A stretch of DNA of 64,000 nt from positions 1 through 64,000 of the IMG/VR virus record IMGVR_UViG_3300030099_007267, one strand, 5' to 3'. The notes below the pieces were generated by a model. The model had not been told where the DNA came from. It ran no database searches and saw nothing but the letters and a program-made list of their open reading frames with translations. The stretch comes from a virus. Positions 1 through 7,945 of this stretch are shown piece by piece. Numbering within the stretch: position 1 is the stretch's first letter; each line of letters starts with the position of its first letter. The translations under genes were made by a program, and so were the position numbers.

Positions 1-567
1 GCCTTAGAGCACGGGATTGCAATGGCCGTCGATCACGGAGGCGGAAGCTCTTCTAAAATGTATGTTGGTGGACAAGCAAATGCTGATGTTGCTGCTGGCA
101 CTACAACAGTCTCCAGCACTGCTGAAAACATGGCTGCTCAATACAAAATACCAGCAGATACCTTGGTGGCTGGATCAACTATTCGCGTTCGATTTGCCTG
201 CCTAACTTCTGATCAGGGTGGTGATGATCTTACCATTCGTCTTCGTTTCGGAAAAGATGGTAGCACCATGACAAATGATACTGAGTGTGCGATTAACACT
301 CCGGTTACTCAGGCCGATGGCGATTTTTCTGTTGGCGACATAATTATTCAAGTTCGCACAACTACCACTGCTGTTGCTTTTGGTACTATTGCTGATTCTG
401 ATGCGCTTGGCTCCAAATTGGTTTCCGCTCAATTTGAACCGTCATTTACCATAGATGCTACTAAAGATAACTACGTGTCTGTTACTACACAGTGGGATGG
501 TTCAAACGCTGATAATAAATGTACAACTCAGGCCTTCGTAGTAGACATCGTAAATCCCAAAACCTAA
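1..567 (+). CDS. 3' part of a beta-rich virion protein
   Basis: The frame is open from the first base, so the gene probably starts upstream; the internal ATG at 22 lacks a convincing ribosome binding site. The 188 visible residues are rich in Thr, Ser, Asp and Gly, have no membrane segment, and alternate short polar and hydrophobic runs as beta-structured appendage or capsid-surface proteins do. Two more small beta-type genes and a tail fibre follow on the same strand, which supports a role on the outside of the particle. No catalytic motif is visible and I cannot name a family. Confidence 0.6.
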   Translation, partial: ALEHGIAMAVDHGGGSSSKMYVGGQANADVAAGTTTVSSTAENMAAQYKIPADTLVAGSTIRVRFACLTSDQGGDDLTIRLRFGKDGSTMTNDTECAINTPVTQADGDFSVGDIIIQVRTTTTAVAFGTIADSDALGSKLVSAQFEPSFTIDATKDNYVSVTTQWDGSNADNKCTTQAFVVDIVNPKT

Positions 568-630
568 AGTTACATAGCTCTGGACAAAACAATACAAGGA
601 GTGTATGTTTAAGGTAACTTGGGGGCACGA

Positions 631-1071
631 ATGGCGATCTCGCGTAATCTTTTTCATCGAGGACTAAAAGGTTCTGAGGAAAATGTTGAGTTTGCCGCTA
701 CCGTCAACGAGCAAGTGACCGTAGGTAGTATATTGTCATTCATTACGGACGGCCTATTTGGTCAGGTCCGTAAAGCTCGTGTAGCAACAAATCAGGTTGT
801 TGGTATTGCGCAAGCAAAGGCCAAACAGGGGGCAAGGGTCAATGTAATCCAGCACGGGCTGACCAAGGTCTTGATGGACAGTGCCCCTGCCAAATCTGAC
901 AATGGCAAGCCAATTTATCTATCTCAGAGTCAAAACGGAGTAGCTTCCCTGACGGCACCAACAAACAGTAATTCGTACGTTGTTAGAATTGGATATCTGT
1001 ACGGTGCCAATGGCGTTACCACAACTCCAGATGTTGTCCTGAGCATCGTTTTTATTGTTTTCATTGGGTGA
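631..1071 (+). CDS. small beta-rich virion protein
   Basis: A 146-residue protein starting MAISRNLFHRG. ATG 631 is chosen because a purine-rich GGGGG run lies six bases upstream; a TTG at 619 in the same frame is possible. The middle (residues 25-110) has the Val/Gly/Ala beta pattern of phage decoration or fibre-tip domains, and the C-terminus ends in a hydrophobic strand like those closing the next two genes. A good AAGGAG site at 596-601 instead faces an ATG at 605 in another frame that stops after 19 codons. Probably a virion accessory protein; not assigned to a named family. Confidence 0.6.
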   Translation: MAISRNLFHRGLKGSEENVEFAATVNEQVTVGSILSFITDGLFGQVRKARVATNQVVGIAQAKAKQGARVNVIQHGLTKVLMDSAPAKSDNGKPIYLSQSQNGVASLTAPTNSNSYVVRIGYLYGANGVTTTPDVVLSIVFIVFIG

Positions 1072-1152
1072 GTATCATGTTTGCAATTTGGCCGTTTGTG
1101 TGCAACTTTATTTCTGTATCTGTTCTTTCTAAATTCAATATGGGAGGAGCGT

Positions 1153-1506
1153 ATGCCAAATGATTACAAGCTCATTGGTTACGACTCCACAAATGTCTCT
1201 CGCAGAGTCATTGGTCCGTCTGATACTGCTAAGATTACTGGCAATCTGACCATTGATGGCAACCTCTCAGTAGGTGGCACTCAACGGGACTTGAAACAGG
1301 TCAATCTTACATCTCAGATTGATGGTTCTGCACAGATATTTACAGTGCCTGAAGCGTATCAGGCTGGCTCATTACGCGTTTACTGGAACGGATTACGCCA
1401 AATTGGCGGAGGTACAACCTTCACCGAAAACTCTACAACTCAATTCACAACAACCTTCACTCCGGAAAGCGGAGACTATTTAATAATAGATTATTATCCA
1501 GACTAG
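1153..1506 (+). CDS. short tail-fibre-like protein
   Basis: 117 residues. The start is set by GGAGGAG just before ATG 1153; an upstream TTG would add 24 hydrophobic residues with no support. The N-terminal 45 residues (TGNLTIDGNLSVGGT) have the TIDG/LSVGG repeat character of fibre shafts. The C-terminal half (LRVYWNGLRQ, then FTTTF and DYLIIDYY) resembles C-terminal knobs of phage tail fibres. It directly precedes the long fibre gene and is probably a second fibre, chaperone-like or tip subunit. Confidence 0.6.
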   Translation: MPNDYKLIGYDSTNVSRRVIGPSDTAKITGNLTIDGNLSVGGTQRDLKQVNLTSQIDGSAQIFTVPEAYQAGSLRVYWNGLRQIGGGTTFTENSTTQFTTTFTPESGDYLIIDYYPD

Positions 1507-1533
1507 GGGAACTCCCCGGTCTAAGGGGAAAAC

Positions 1534-3486
1534 ATGGCTAATATACAGATTAGAGGCGCACAGATTAAAGACAGTGCCATTACCACGGAAAAACTTTTTG
1601 GATCAATACCAGACAGTAAGCTTGCACAACTTTCAACCGCAAACAAAGTAGCTTTATCCGCAATCGACTTGGATACTGCTACAGACATTGGTGCCGCTCT
1701 TGCTGACGCTGACCTGATTTTTGTCGACGACGGAGGAGGCGGAACCAATAGAAAAGCAGCCCTAAGTCGACTGCCAACTTACCTTTTTGCCAAAGTCTCT
1801 GGAGACGCTACAATCGCCTCTAGTGGTGCTCTTACAATCGCTGCTGGTGCCGTTGAAAACAGTATGCTCGCGGATGATGCTGTCGGTGCTGACGAGTTGG
1901 CTTCAGATGCCGTTGTAACTGCTTCTATTGTTGATGCAAATGTCACAACAGCCAAGCTTGCTGCTGACGCAGTTACCGGTGCTAAGCTTGCTGACGATGC
2001 TGTAAATTCAGAACACATTGCCGCAGGTGCAATTGATACTGAGCACATTGCTTCTGCACAAATCACTCTTGCTAAGATGGCTGCTAATTCAGTAGATTCA
2101 GACCAGTACGTCGACGGCTCTATTGATACTGCTCATATCGCTGATGCACAGATCACTCTTGTTAAGATGGCTGATAATTCAGTAGATTCAGACCAGTATG
2201 TTGATGGCTCTATTGATACTGCTCACTTGGGTGATGCGCAGGTTACTACAGCTAAGATTGCTGACGACGCAGTCGATGCAGACAAATTAGCTGCAGATGC
2301 CGTTGTCTTCTCTTCCGTTGCTTCTTCTGCATACACCACAAATCTAAAAAGCTCCGCGTCAACTACTGAGTTTGCTCTTGCTTCTGCCATTAAAGACTAC
2401 GTTGACAGCAATATTGCTGGACTTGCTGTAAAAAGCCCCGTTTCCGCTGCTTACACTGCTTCTTTTACAATGGCTTCTACTGCTTCAAACAACACTCTTG
2501 TGCTTGCCGACGGAGAGGGTGGATTTGATGCTAGCGCTGATACGCTCACTGTAGACGGTGTAAGCGTAGGCACAGGTAAACGAGTACTGGTCAAAGATGG
2601 TGTTAACTCTAATGGTTCTGGCGTACACAACAAATGGAACGGTGTATACACTGTTGGAGACTTGTCTGGAGATACGGTTACATTAACTCGTGCTGATGAC
2701 TTCAACGAAGACACAGAATTCTCTAAAGCTCCATTCTTCATGGTTCGAAATGGTTCAAAATTTGGTGCTCACGGATTTGTGTGCTCTAACGGAGGAAGCG
2801 TTACTCTTGGTACTGATCCGGTTACATTCTACCAATTCAGTGCTCCTGGACAAGACGCTGTTGCTGGTGATGGTATTGCTAAAAGTGGAAATGTTTTGAG
2901 TGTTGATATCGATGAACTTACTGCTCTTAGTGGAACAGGTCTTCATCAAACTCAAGACTTCTTCATGTTCTCCGATAACGGAACCGAAAAGAAAATTTCT
3001 TTCTCAAACCTTGAAGATGCTATCTTTGGTAACCTCTCTGGTGATGTTAGTGTTGCTGCTGGTGGTGCTGTAACAATCGCCGATGACGCTGTTGAACAAG
3101 ATATGATTGCCAATGATGCTGTTGGGGCCGATCAGTTGGCTGCAAATGCTGTTGTAGAGGGTTCCATGGTTGACGGTGCCGTCACTGAGCGCAAGCTTAA
3201 TGACAATGCTGTTACCGCTGCTAAATTGGGCGCTACATTGAAGCAGAAACTGCACACAGTCTCTGGTGGTTCTGAAACAACACTCGATCTAGACGAACCT
3301 TTGGATGCTAGTCATAACAAACCAATTGTTTACAAAAACGGTTTGGCTCTCATCCCTGCTGACTCCCCAAGTACTTTTGACGAATACTCTGTATCTATTA
3401 ATGGTGGTGGATCTGGAAATGCCAGAATTACTTTTGGTGCAGCCTTGTCTGTAGGTGATATTGTTCTTGTTCTTTACATTGGATAA
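1534..3486 (+). CDS. tail fibre protein
   Basis: 650 residues. The N-terminus (MANIQIRGAQIKDSAIT) and residues 110-250 consist of short D-A-V/S-I-D-T-x-H-I repeats typical of trimeric fibre shafts, including two nearly identical 30-residue units. Residues about 290-430 form a domain with AVKSPVSAAY, then DGVSVGTGKRVLVKDG and LTRADDF, a segment I know from many phage tail fibres. The shaft repeats resume near residue 510 and the protein ends in a beta knob (IVLVLYIG). It probably mediates host contact. A strong terminator follows directly, so this gene ends a transcription unit. Confidence 0.85.
   Translation: MANIQIRGAQIKDSAITTEKLFGSIPDSKLAQLSTANKVALSAIDLDTATDIGAALADADLIFVDDGGGGTNRKAALSRLPTYLFAKVSGDATIASSGALTIAAGAVENSMLADDAVGADELASDAVVTASIVDANVTTAKLAADAVTGAKLADDAVNSEHIAAGAIDTEHIASAQITLAKMAANSVDSDQYVDGSIDTAHIADAQITLVKMADNSVDSDQYVDGSIDTAHLGDAQVTTAKIADDAVDADKLAADAVVFSSVASSAYTTNLKSSASTTEFALASAIKDYVDSNIAGLAVKSPVSAAYTASFTMASTASNNTLVLADGEGGFDASADTLTVDGVSVGTGKRVLVKDGVNSNGSGVHNKWNGVYTVGDLSGDTVTLTRADDFNEDTEFSKAPFFMVRNGSKFGAHGFVCSNGGSVTLGTDPVTFYQFSAPGQDAVAGDGIAKSGNVLSVDIDELTALSGTGLHQTQDFFMFSDNGTEKKISFSNLEDAIFGNLSGDVSVAAGGAVTIADDAVEQDMIANDAVGADQLAANAVVEGSMVDGAVTERKLNDNAVTAAKLGATLKQKLHTVSGGSETTLDLDEPLDASHNKPIVYKNGLALIPADSPSTFDEYSVSINGGGSGNARITFGAALSVGDIVLVLYIG
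2056..2235 (+). repeat. two tandem 90-bp repeats in the tail fibre gene
   Basis: Units at 2056-2145 and 2146-2235 encode ITLxKMAxNSVDSDQYVDGS plus IDTAH. They differ at few positions, many of them synonymous. Shorter related D-A-V units flank them. Such units let fibre length change by recombination. Confidence 0.85.
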
Positions 3487-3497
3487 TCTTTTATGAT

Positions 3498-3530
3498 GGT
3501 GGGGGGTTTTGCTCCCCACCTCTTTTGTTA
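3498..3530 (+). terminator. rho-independent terminator after the tail fibre
   Basis: Stem GGTGGGGGG (3498-3506) pairs with CTCCCCACC (3512-3520) around a TTTTG loop, followed by TCTTTTGTTATT. It lies 12 bases after the fibre stop codon. Confidence 0.85.
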
Positions 3531-3588
3531 TTACATTGTGTATACTCGTTGGAGTGTCACTATGTTTTTAATTAAAAAGAGGATCAAA

Positions 3589-3801
3589 ATGAATAGAAAT
3601 GCCTTAACTTTATGTATCGCAATCACCCGAAAAATGATGCCAGTTGTTCTCCAAATGCTTCGTGATGTTGAAGCCGCCCGAGATGAGAAATCTGATGGTG
3701 GACGAAGACTCACCAAAAAAGAAAAGTGGATTATTGCAGAAGAAGCTTGCTTCTCCATCCTGCCGTCTTTAATCGACGTAATCACTGATGCTTTGGATTA
3801 A
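3589..3801 (+). CDS. small protein of unknown function
   Basis: 70 residues from ATG 3589 (GAGGA, 5-base spacing). An in-frame ATG at 3562 with TTGGAG at 7-base spacing is an equally plausible start and adds MFLIKKRIK. Frames opening earlier would run through the terminator and are not credible. The product is amphipathic and helical (MMPVVLQMLRDVEAARDEK), with no membrane span or known motif. It sits directly before the presumed cell-wall enzyme, so it may belong to the lysis group. Confidence 0.55.
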   Translation: MNRNALTLCIAITRKMMPVVLQMLRDVEAARDEKSDGGRRLTKKEKWIIAEEACFSILPSLIDVITDALD

Positions 3802-3803
3802 GT

Positions 3804-4403
3804 ATGAGAATTTTTGTCGAGAACAACAGGCGGCCTGAAATCCTAGATCGTGTATCTGATCTAGGGTTTCAGGTTTTCGATTCCAATAAAGATTATGATT
3901 TGAACATTATTGGAGAGCGCAATCCTGAGGGAACCACTGATCAGTTTGATGATTATATCAACCTTGTTTTTAAGATCGATGGTTTCTGGAATTGGTACAT
4001 ATATCCGTGTACTACCGATCCAGGGAAGTGGTATCTGGAGAACTTTGGCAGTCGCTCAGGAACGGCCATTCTTTGCCATCCTCAGCAAATGCGGGGTGTA
4101 TATAAGATTGACAAACACGCAGGAAAATATGACGCTTTGTGCCAACGCAACGGAGAAGTCAAGGTGTGGCGCGACTCTAATCGAGACGATGTACACGACA
4201 TGATAGGCGTTCCAGATGAAGGGTGGTTCGGTATCAACATCCACAAATCCTCCCGTGATTCGGTCGTTGTAGGTAAATGGAGTGCGGGCTGTACTGTCTT
4301 CAAAAGAGAAGCAGACTTCAATGAATTTATGAGCTTTTGCCGAAAGCAGATTGTTCACACCGGATGGGATTCTTTCTCGTATACTTTAATTATGGGTAAG
4401 TAG
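3804..4403 (+). CDS. L,D-transpeptidase (YkuD)-like cell-wall enzyme, possible endolysin
   Basis: 199 residues. The C-terminal part reads GINIHKSS (His147), then SAGC (Cys163): His, 12 intervening residues, then S-x-G-C. This matches the H...[S/T]xGC catalytic signature of YkuD-type L,D-transpeptidases, which act on peptidoglycan stem peptides. No signal peptide or lysozyme/amidase motif is visible. The next two genes encode a multi-span membrane protein and a membrane-anchored coiled coil, so a lysis cassette in which this is the peptidoglycan-active member is plausible. The family match is by motif only; the substrate is inferred. Confidence 0.6.
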   Translation: MRIFVENNRRPEILDRVSDLGFQVFDSNKDYDLNIIGERNPEGTTDQFDDYINLVFKIDGFWNWYIYPCTTDPGKWYLENFGSRSGTAILCHPQQMRGVYKIDKHAGKYDALCQRNGEVKVWRDSNRDDVHDMIGVPDEGWFGINIHKSSRDSVVVGKWSAGCTVFKREADFNEFMSFCRKQIVHTGWDSFSYTLIMGK

Positions 4404-4807
4404 TGAAGAATTTTTTGCGCCAGTACAGAAACATCCTGATGTACGGGGATAATCAAGTCTTGGAGATGCTTGTTGCTTTGTCTGCAATGATCATTACTCC
4501 GGCTTTAATGCACGGAAAAATTATCTCTTCCCCGCCTTGGTTTTTGTTTTTAGGTGTCATTTTTGGTGTGTTAGTTTTCATCTCAATAGGACTCAACGAG
4601 TTACTAGCTCGTTTGTTTGTAATGCGGTTGATCTGGTCGTGGTTCTTTGCAATCATTGTTCTGGAATACTTCGCTGGTACGTACAATTTCTATACTCTTT
4701 ATCATGTGTGGATTGAACTTGTTATCTCGACATATAATATATGGAGAATCAATCGAGAAATAGCTCACAGAGCTTGTAGAGCAGGGAGAAATGATGGACA
4801 ATACTAG
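4403..4807 (+). CDS. multi-span membrane protein, holin candidate
   Basis: 134 residues starting at a GTG that overlaps the previous TAG by one base. It has three or four hydrophobic segments, about residues 20-40, 46-65, 72-92 and 97-113, each long enough to cross a membrane, and a basic C-terminal tail (REIAHRACRAGR). Between a cell-wall enzyme candidate and a spanin-like protein, the natural guess is a holin that releases or activates the lysis enzyme. The sequence itself shows only that it is an integral membrane protein. Confidence 0.6.
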   Translation: MKNFLRQYRNILMYGDNQVLEMLVALSAMIITPALMHGKIISSPPWFLFLGVIFGVLVFISIGLNELLARLFVMRLIWSWFFAIIVLEYFAGTYNFYTLYHVWIELVISTYNIWRINREIAHRACRAGRNDGQY

Positions 4808-5123
4808 CACAGTTGTAACAGTGGTTTTGGCTATGATTACCGCCTTGTCAAGCACAAAGGCGTGGGACTATTATGCTAAAAAAGATGCCGCCAAAAAAGA
4901 ATTATTGATTGACGAAAAGAACGAAAAGAATTTATATCGAGATGATTTGCGAAAAGAAGTCGAGAGACTTCGGATTGAATTGAAGGATCTGTACGAGAAG
5001 AGAGATCGGGAAATGAGCAAGCTGCACGAAGAAATGTCAGCACTTCGCGAAGAACTTGGTAAAATGAGAGCAAGAGTAGAAATGCTTGAAGCCGAGAACA
5101 AAAGACTACGTGAGGAATCATAA
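4791..5123 (+). CDS. membrane-anchored coiled-coil protein, spanin-like
   Basis: 110 residues; two adjacent ATGs (4791, 4794) follow GGGAG. One N-terminal hydrophobic segment (residues 7-23) is followed by an unbroken charged coiled coil to the end (KEVERLRIELKDLYEKRDRE and similar heptads). This is the layout of inner-membrane spanins (Rz-type). No separate lipoprotein partner is visible nearby. The gene overlaps the preceding membrane gene by 17 bases, consistent with coordinated expression in a lysis group. It could alternatively be a structural rod or holin regulator. Confidence 0.55.
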   Translation: MMDNTSTVVTVVLAMITALSSTKAWDYYAKKDAAKKELLIDEKNEKNLYRDDLRKEVERLRIELKDLYEKRDREMSKLHEEMSALREELGKMRARVEMLEAENKRLREES

Positions 5124-5482
5124 TGGCGATTACAACCGAAATAAACGAAACGAATTTTGACAAGGTGGTGCAGCAAACAACAGCTTCAGCCACGCCCGAT
5201 GACAATATCTTTAATGGTGCCGGAAACATATTTTATATTCAGGCTAAAAATAGTAATGCGACCGCTGCATTTTTGAAGCTTTATGACAGCACTGGGCCAA
5301 CTGTTGGCACAACTGCTCCAGACATTCAAATCTTCTGCATTGGCAACGTTACACAAAACATCATTTGCCGTACCGGAATTTCATTCGCGACAGGTATCAG
5401 TATGTGTGGCGTTCAAGAGGATGGTACCGAGGGCACATCAAATGCTGCCGATACTCTCCAAGTCACGATTATAGGAGCTTAA
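5123..5482 (+). CDS. small beta-rich virion protein, paralogue 1
   Basis: 119 residues. The pattern FLKLYDSTGPTVGTTAPD, then GISFATGISM and a final VTIIGA strand recurs in the next gene (MYLKLYNAATGSVTVGTTDP...), so the two look like duplicated paralogues. The all-beta character and absence of membrane or catalytic motifs suggest a capsid or appendage decoration protein. It starts one base before the end of the coiled-coil gene and is separated from its paralogue by one base. Confidence 0.6.
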   Translation: MAITTEINETNFDKVVQQTTASATPDDNIFNGAGNIFYIQAKNSNATAAFLKLYDSTGPTVGTTAPDIQIFCIGNVTQNIICRTGISFATGISMCGVQEDGTEGTSNAADTLQVTIIGA

Positions 5483-5483
5483 A

Positions 5484-5873
5484 ATGGCGACCTCAAAAAC
5501 AACAATCAACTCTCCACTATATACAACCAAGTTTACTGATACGGACGCTTCTCCTGGATCTTCTGCTTCCAAAGTTGAAGTTAGTACCTCTAGTCCGACC
5601 AACGTCGGTGAAATCTTCATTGATAACAGTGTCAAAGCTTCAAAAATGTATTTGAAATTGTACAATGCAGCTACAGGATCCGTAACGGTTGGGACCACCG
5701 ATCCTCATCTGATATTGACTGTTGAGGCCTCGTCAACAGTCAAATATACGTTTGTTCCAAATATGGTTTTTAGCTCTGGTTGCACGTACTCTTTGGTCAC
5801 GACAGCAGGGACAGCAGGTACAACTGGAGCCAATGTTGCAGGAATTAAAGTTGAAATACTTATGGGATCGTAA
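5484..5873 (+). CDS. small beta-rich virion protein, paralogue 2
   Basis: 129 residues, Thr/Ser/Val-rich. It shares with the preceding protein the core K-L-Y-[DN]-x2-T-G-x-V-G-T-T-x-P-[DH] and a closing beta strand (VEILMGS). No enzyme motif. Probably part of the particle, perhaps forming mixed oligomers with its neighbour. The stop overlaps the start of the resolvase gene, so expression is probably coupled. Confidence 0.6.
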   Translation: MATSKTTINSPLYTTKFTDTDASPGSSASKVEVSTSSPTNVGEIFIDNSVKASKMYLKLYNAATGSVTVGTTDPHLILTVEASSTVKYTFVPNMVFSSGCTYSLVTTAGTAGTTGANVAGIKVEILMGS

Positions 5874-6394
5874 TGGCTGGACGAGGACTAGGCTGGGAAA
5901 AGGTTTGCAAGAACTCCCGAGATAAGATGCAGCAAGACGGATGTATCCACTGGATGCGTATGTCTCCTCCTGTTCTGAAGGTTGGGCCAGGAATGAAGAC
6001 TCGGAAAGGTTCTTTTTTGGCTGTGTACGTGGGAAAAGGTCCACCAGACTGGATTGTATTACACGCTGGATTGAGCATTTTGGGTGACGATAAAGACTCG
6101 AAGAAGGTTCGTTGGTCAACTGGCAACGTCAAAAAACATCAAGCACAAGCTTTCGAAAAACACGAACAGAATGGTGGTCAGGCCTGTGTCCTTCTTCGGA
6201 TGCACGATCGATCTAGATGGGTCGTACCGTGGGAAATGTTGCGTCCACACTGGGAGAATCGTGCTACACTATCCGTGGAAGACTTGGTTGAAATGGACGC
6301 TATACAGTGGCGTAAGAAAGAACCTGAAAATCCGAACTATGACTGGCTCACTCCTTTAATGGAGTGGCGTGCAAAGGAGAAATGCAATGCCTAA
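5873..6394 (+). CDS. RecU-like Holliday junction resolvase
   Basis: 173 residues. The central block GPPDWIVLHAG ... GDDKDSKK ... RWSTGNVKKHQAQAFEKHEQ ... GGQACVLLRM matches the RecU layout: an acidic residue after GPPD, a D-x-K pair, then the conserved helix N-V-x-x-H-Q followed by G-G. These are the PD-(D/E)XK nuclease elements. Such enzymes cut four-way junctions, which in phages helps resolve branched replicating DNA before packaging. It is unusual to find it between virion and small basic proteins rather than with the recombination genes at 30-33 kb. Confidence 0.75.
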   Translation: MAGRGLGWEKVCKNSRDKMQQDGCIHWMRMSPPVLKVGPGMKTRKGSFLAVYVGKGPPDWIVLHAGLSILGDDKDSKKVRWSTGNVKKHQAQAFEKHEQNGGQACVLLRMHDRSRWVVPWEMLRPHWENRATLSVEDLVEMDAIQWRKKEPENPNYDWLTPLMEWRAKEKCNA

Positions 6395-6638
6395 AAAATC
6401 AAGAACAGGTTCCATCAAGAAACACGAAAAGATAGCGGTGCGGTCATATACGCCAAAGCCTATGAAAGCAACGAAACCGATAAAGCGTGCTCCTAATCCT
6501 GTTGGACGTAGCTACAGTAGCACAACTACTTTTGGTGGTGTTACAATGACACATCCGCAAGGTAAGTCACAACCGAAGAGTGCTGCTCGACGTAAAATGC
6601 AAACCAAAAAAGCAATCAGGAAGGCTAAGAGAAGATGA
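6387..6638 (+). CDS. small Lys/Arg-rich protein
   Basis: 83 residues from ATG 6387, seven bases after AAGGAG. It is about one third Lys plus Arg, concentrated at both ends (MPKKSRTGSIKKHEK and a tail of KKAIRKAKRR), with a Ser/Thr/Gly-rich middle. No membrane segment or fold is recognisable. It is the first of seven short basic proteins over the next 2 kb. Likely a nucleic-acid-binding or DNA-compacting particle component; function inferred from charge only. Confidence 0.6.
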   Translation: MPKKSRTGSIKKHEKIAVRSYTPKPMKATKPIKRAPNPVGRSYSSTTTFGGVTMTHPQGKSQPKSAARRKMQTKKAIRKAKRR

Positions 6639-6988
6639 CTTGGTTGTATGGTGGACTGATTGGATTGGCATTGGGTGTAGGAGGCACTGTAGGGGTCGTA
6701 AAGGCTCTTCAGAAGCCACAGGAGCCTATTGCTATACCTGAGCCAGTGATCGCTGAAAAACTGACCGATTTGGACTTGGTAAAGCCTCTTTGTTCTGAGA
6801 GCTTCATTGACAAGCACGGTGCCAATCTTTGCCGAGAAATTTGGTGTATGATGATGACCAGGGGAATAGATAGCCAAACTTCCGGCTCGTCTTGCGAATC
6901 TATATCGAACATTACAAACACGCTTGAAATTCTAAAAGCCTGTCAAGACTCTGAGGATTGCGAGCGACTTTTCAGGGAGAGAAAATGA
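6635..6988 (+). CDS. membrane-anchored Cys-rich small protein
   Basis: 117 residues. An N-terminal glycine-rich hydrophobic helix (residues 4-24) is followed by a soluble domain with six cysteines (PLC, NLCREIWC, SSC, ACQDSEDC). Cysteine pairing would suit a periplasmic location, so this may be an inner-membrane protein facing outward. I recall similar C-R-E-x2-C-x-M-M proteins in other phage genomes, without known function. It overlaps the preceding gene by 4 bases and the following one at ATGA. Confidence 0.55.
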   Translation: MTWLYGGLIGLALGVGGTVGVVKALQKPQEPIAIPEPVIAEKLTDLDLVKPLCSESFIDKHGANLCREIWCMMMTRGIDSQTSGSSCESISNITNTLEILKACQDSEDCERLFRERK

Positions 6989-7131
6989 GATACAATATGA
7001 AACCCAAGAGCACCAAAAAGAAACCATCCAAAAAGAAAGTTTCGGGAATGATGAAGAAAGCTAAGGCTACTCGTGCCGGACAAAAACCAAAACGAGGCAA
7101 CCGAGCTTCAAAAAATAAAGGGAAGAAATAA
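6985..7131 (+). CDS. 48-residue Lys-rich protein
   Basis: Starts at ATGA overlapping the upstream stop and ends at TAATG overlapping the next start. The sequence MRYNMKPKSTKKKPSKKK continues with KKAKATRAGQKPKRG; Lys and Arg make up nearly half the residues. It is disordered-looking, with no acidic residues. The tight coupling on both sides argues that it is translated. Confidence 0.6.
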   Translation: MRYNMKPKSTKKKPSKKKVSGMMKKAKATRAGQKPKRGNRASKNKGKK

Positions 7132-7436
7132 TGCCAAAGATATCAGAATCAGATGAATATTTAATTTATCGAGCGATAGCCGACGAAACCATAAGTCACT
7201 CTGGCTCAGAAGTTTGTGCCGTCGAAGAAATCCATTACAGCCTGATCGCAGGACACAAGGTAGAAATAAAATTTGACACCACCGCAGTGCTTGAACTGTA
7301 TGGATCTGGAAGAATAGGAGGATTGGGGCGCAAAATTACTGGCGATAGTTCAGCCGGAGAGGATGTTACGATTGACTTTTCAGCTTCTGCCGCTGGTACT
7401 GTCTACATTGTAATTCGGAAGGTGAAAGGATTCTGA
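7131..7436 (+). CDS. small beta-rich protein, probable virion component
   Basis: 101 residues with alternating hydrophobic positions (HKVEIKFDTTAVLELYG ... DVTIDFSASAAGTVYIVIRK). Unlike its neighbours it is not basic overall. Its composition resembles the paired beta proteins at 5.1-5.9 kb. The start shares a base with the previous stop. Structural role inferred; no family named. Confidence 0.5.
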   Translation: MPKISESDEYLIYRAIADETISHSGSEVCAVEEIHYSLIAGHKVEIKFDTTAVLELYGSGRIGGLGRKITGDSSAGEDVTIDFSASAAGTVYIVIRKVKGF

Positions 7437-7437
7437 G

Positions 7438-7578
7438 ATGCCAAAGAAAAAATTAAGTAAGAAACAAAAAAAGCTCGACGTAAATAAAAATAACAGAATT
7501 GACGCTGGAGATTTTAAAAAATTACGCGCCAAAAAGAAAAAATCTGTTGCAAAAAAGTCTGTACGGAAGAAGAAGTAA
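7438..7578 (+). CDS. 46-residue Lys-rich protein with EF-hand-like loop
   Basis: Starts two bases after the upstream stop and ends at TAATG. Residues 14-25, D-V-N-K-N-N-R-I-D-A-G-D, fit a calcium-binding EF-hand/dockerin loop (acidic or Asn at 1, 3, 5, 9, 12 and Ile at 8), embedded between poly-basic tails. A single loop of this kind is odd in such a small basic protein; it could bind calcium or be a helix-capping turn. Confidence 0.6.
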   Translation: MPKKKLSKKQKKLDVNKNNRIDAGDFKKLRAKKKKSVAKKSVRKKK

Positions 7579-7763
7579 TGCCTAGAAAGAAACGAAAATC
7601 TACTGTGAACAAAGCTGGTAACTATACAAAACCAACGATGCGAAAACGTTTGTTTGAAAAAATTAAACGTGGTGGAAAAGGGGGCAAGCCCGGTCAGTGG
7701 TCTGCCAGAAAAGCACAAATGCTTGCCAAAGAATACAAATCGAAGGGCGGAGGATATAGATAA
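7578..7763 (+). CDS. 61-residue basic protein
   Basis: Coupled on both sides through TAATG overlaps. After a basic head (MPRKKRKST) it has a conserved-looking core, NYTKPTMRKRLFEKIKRGGK, then GQWSARKAQMLAKEYKSKGG. I recall this N-Y-T-K-P-x-M-R-K-R...Q-W-S-A-R-K-A-Q pattern from other virus-encoded small proteins. The core may be a small helical nucleic-acid-binding fold. Confidence 0.65.
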   Translation: MPRKKRKSTVNKAGNYTKPTMRKRLFEKIKRGGKGGKPGQWSARKAQMLAKEYKSKGGGYR

Positions 7764-7945
7764 TGCCAATGAAGAAAAAGAAACCAACTATGAAAAAGAA
7801 ATTGACCAAGCGTCAAGAAGAAACGATGAAGAGACACAAACAGCATCATACAAAAAAGCATATGGACTTCATGCGGAAAGAGATGCTGAAGGGATCGACA
7901 TTTACTGCTGCTCATAAGAAAGCTCAGAAAAAAGTAGGAAGATAG
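7763..7945 (+). CDS. 60-residue basic protein
   Basis: Starts at a TAATG overlap and ends at TAGTG shared with the next gene. Lys, Arg and His dominate (MPMKKKKPTMKKKLTKRQEE, then RHKQHHTKKHMDFMRKEM), with a C-terminal stretch GSTFTAAHKKAQKKVGR. Predicted helical. Probably a nucleic-acid-binding small protein like its neighbours. Confidence 0.55.
   Translation: MPMKKKKPTMKKKLTKRQEETMKRHKQHHTKKHMDFMRKEMLKGSTFTAAHKKAQKKVGR

Noticed and set aside
605-664. 19-codon frame after the good AAGGAG site at 596-601
   Set aside because: Too short and unlike a protein; kept only as a note on the next gene's uncertain start.
3493-3588. Upstream starts of the small gene after the tail fibre
   Set aside because: They fall within the terminator hairpin.
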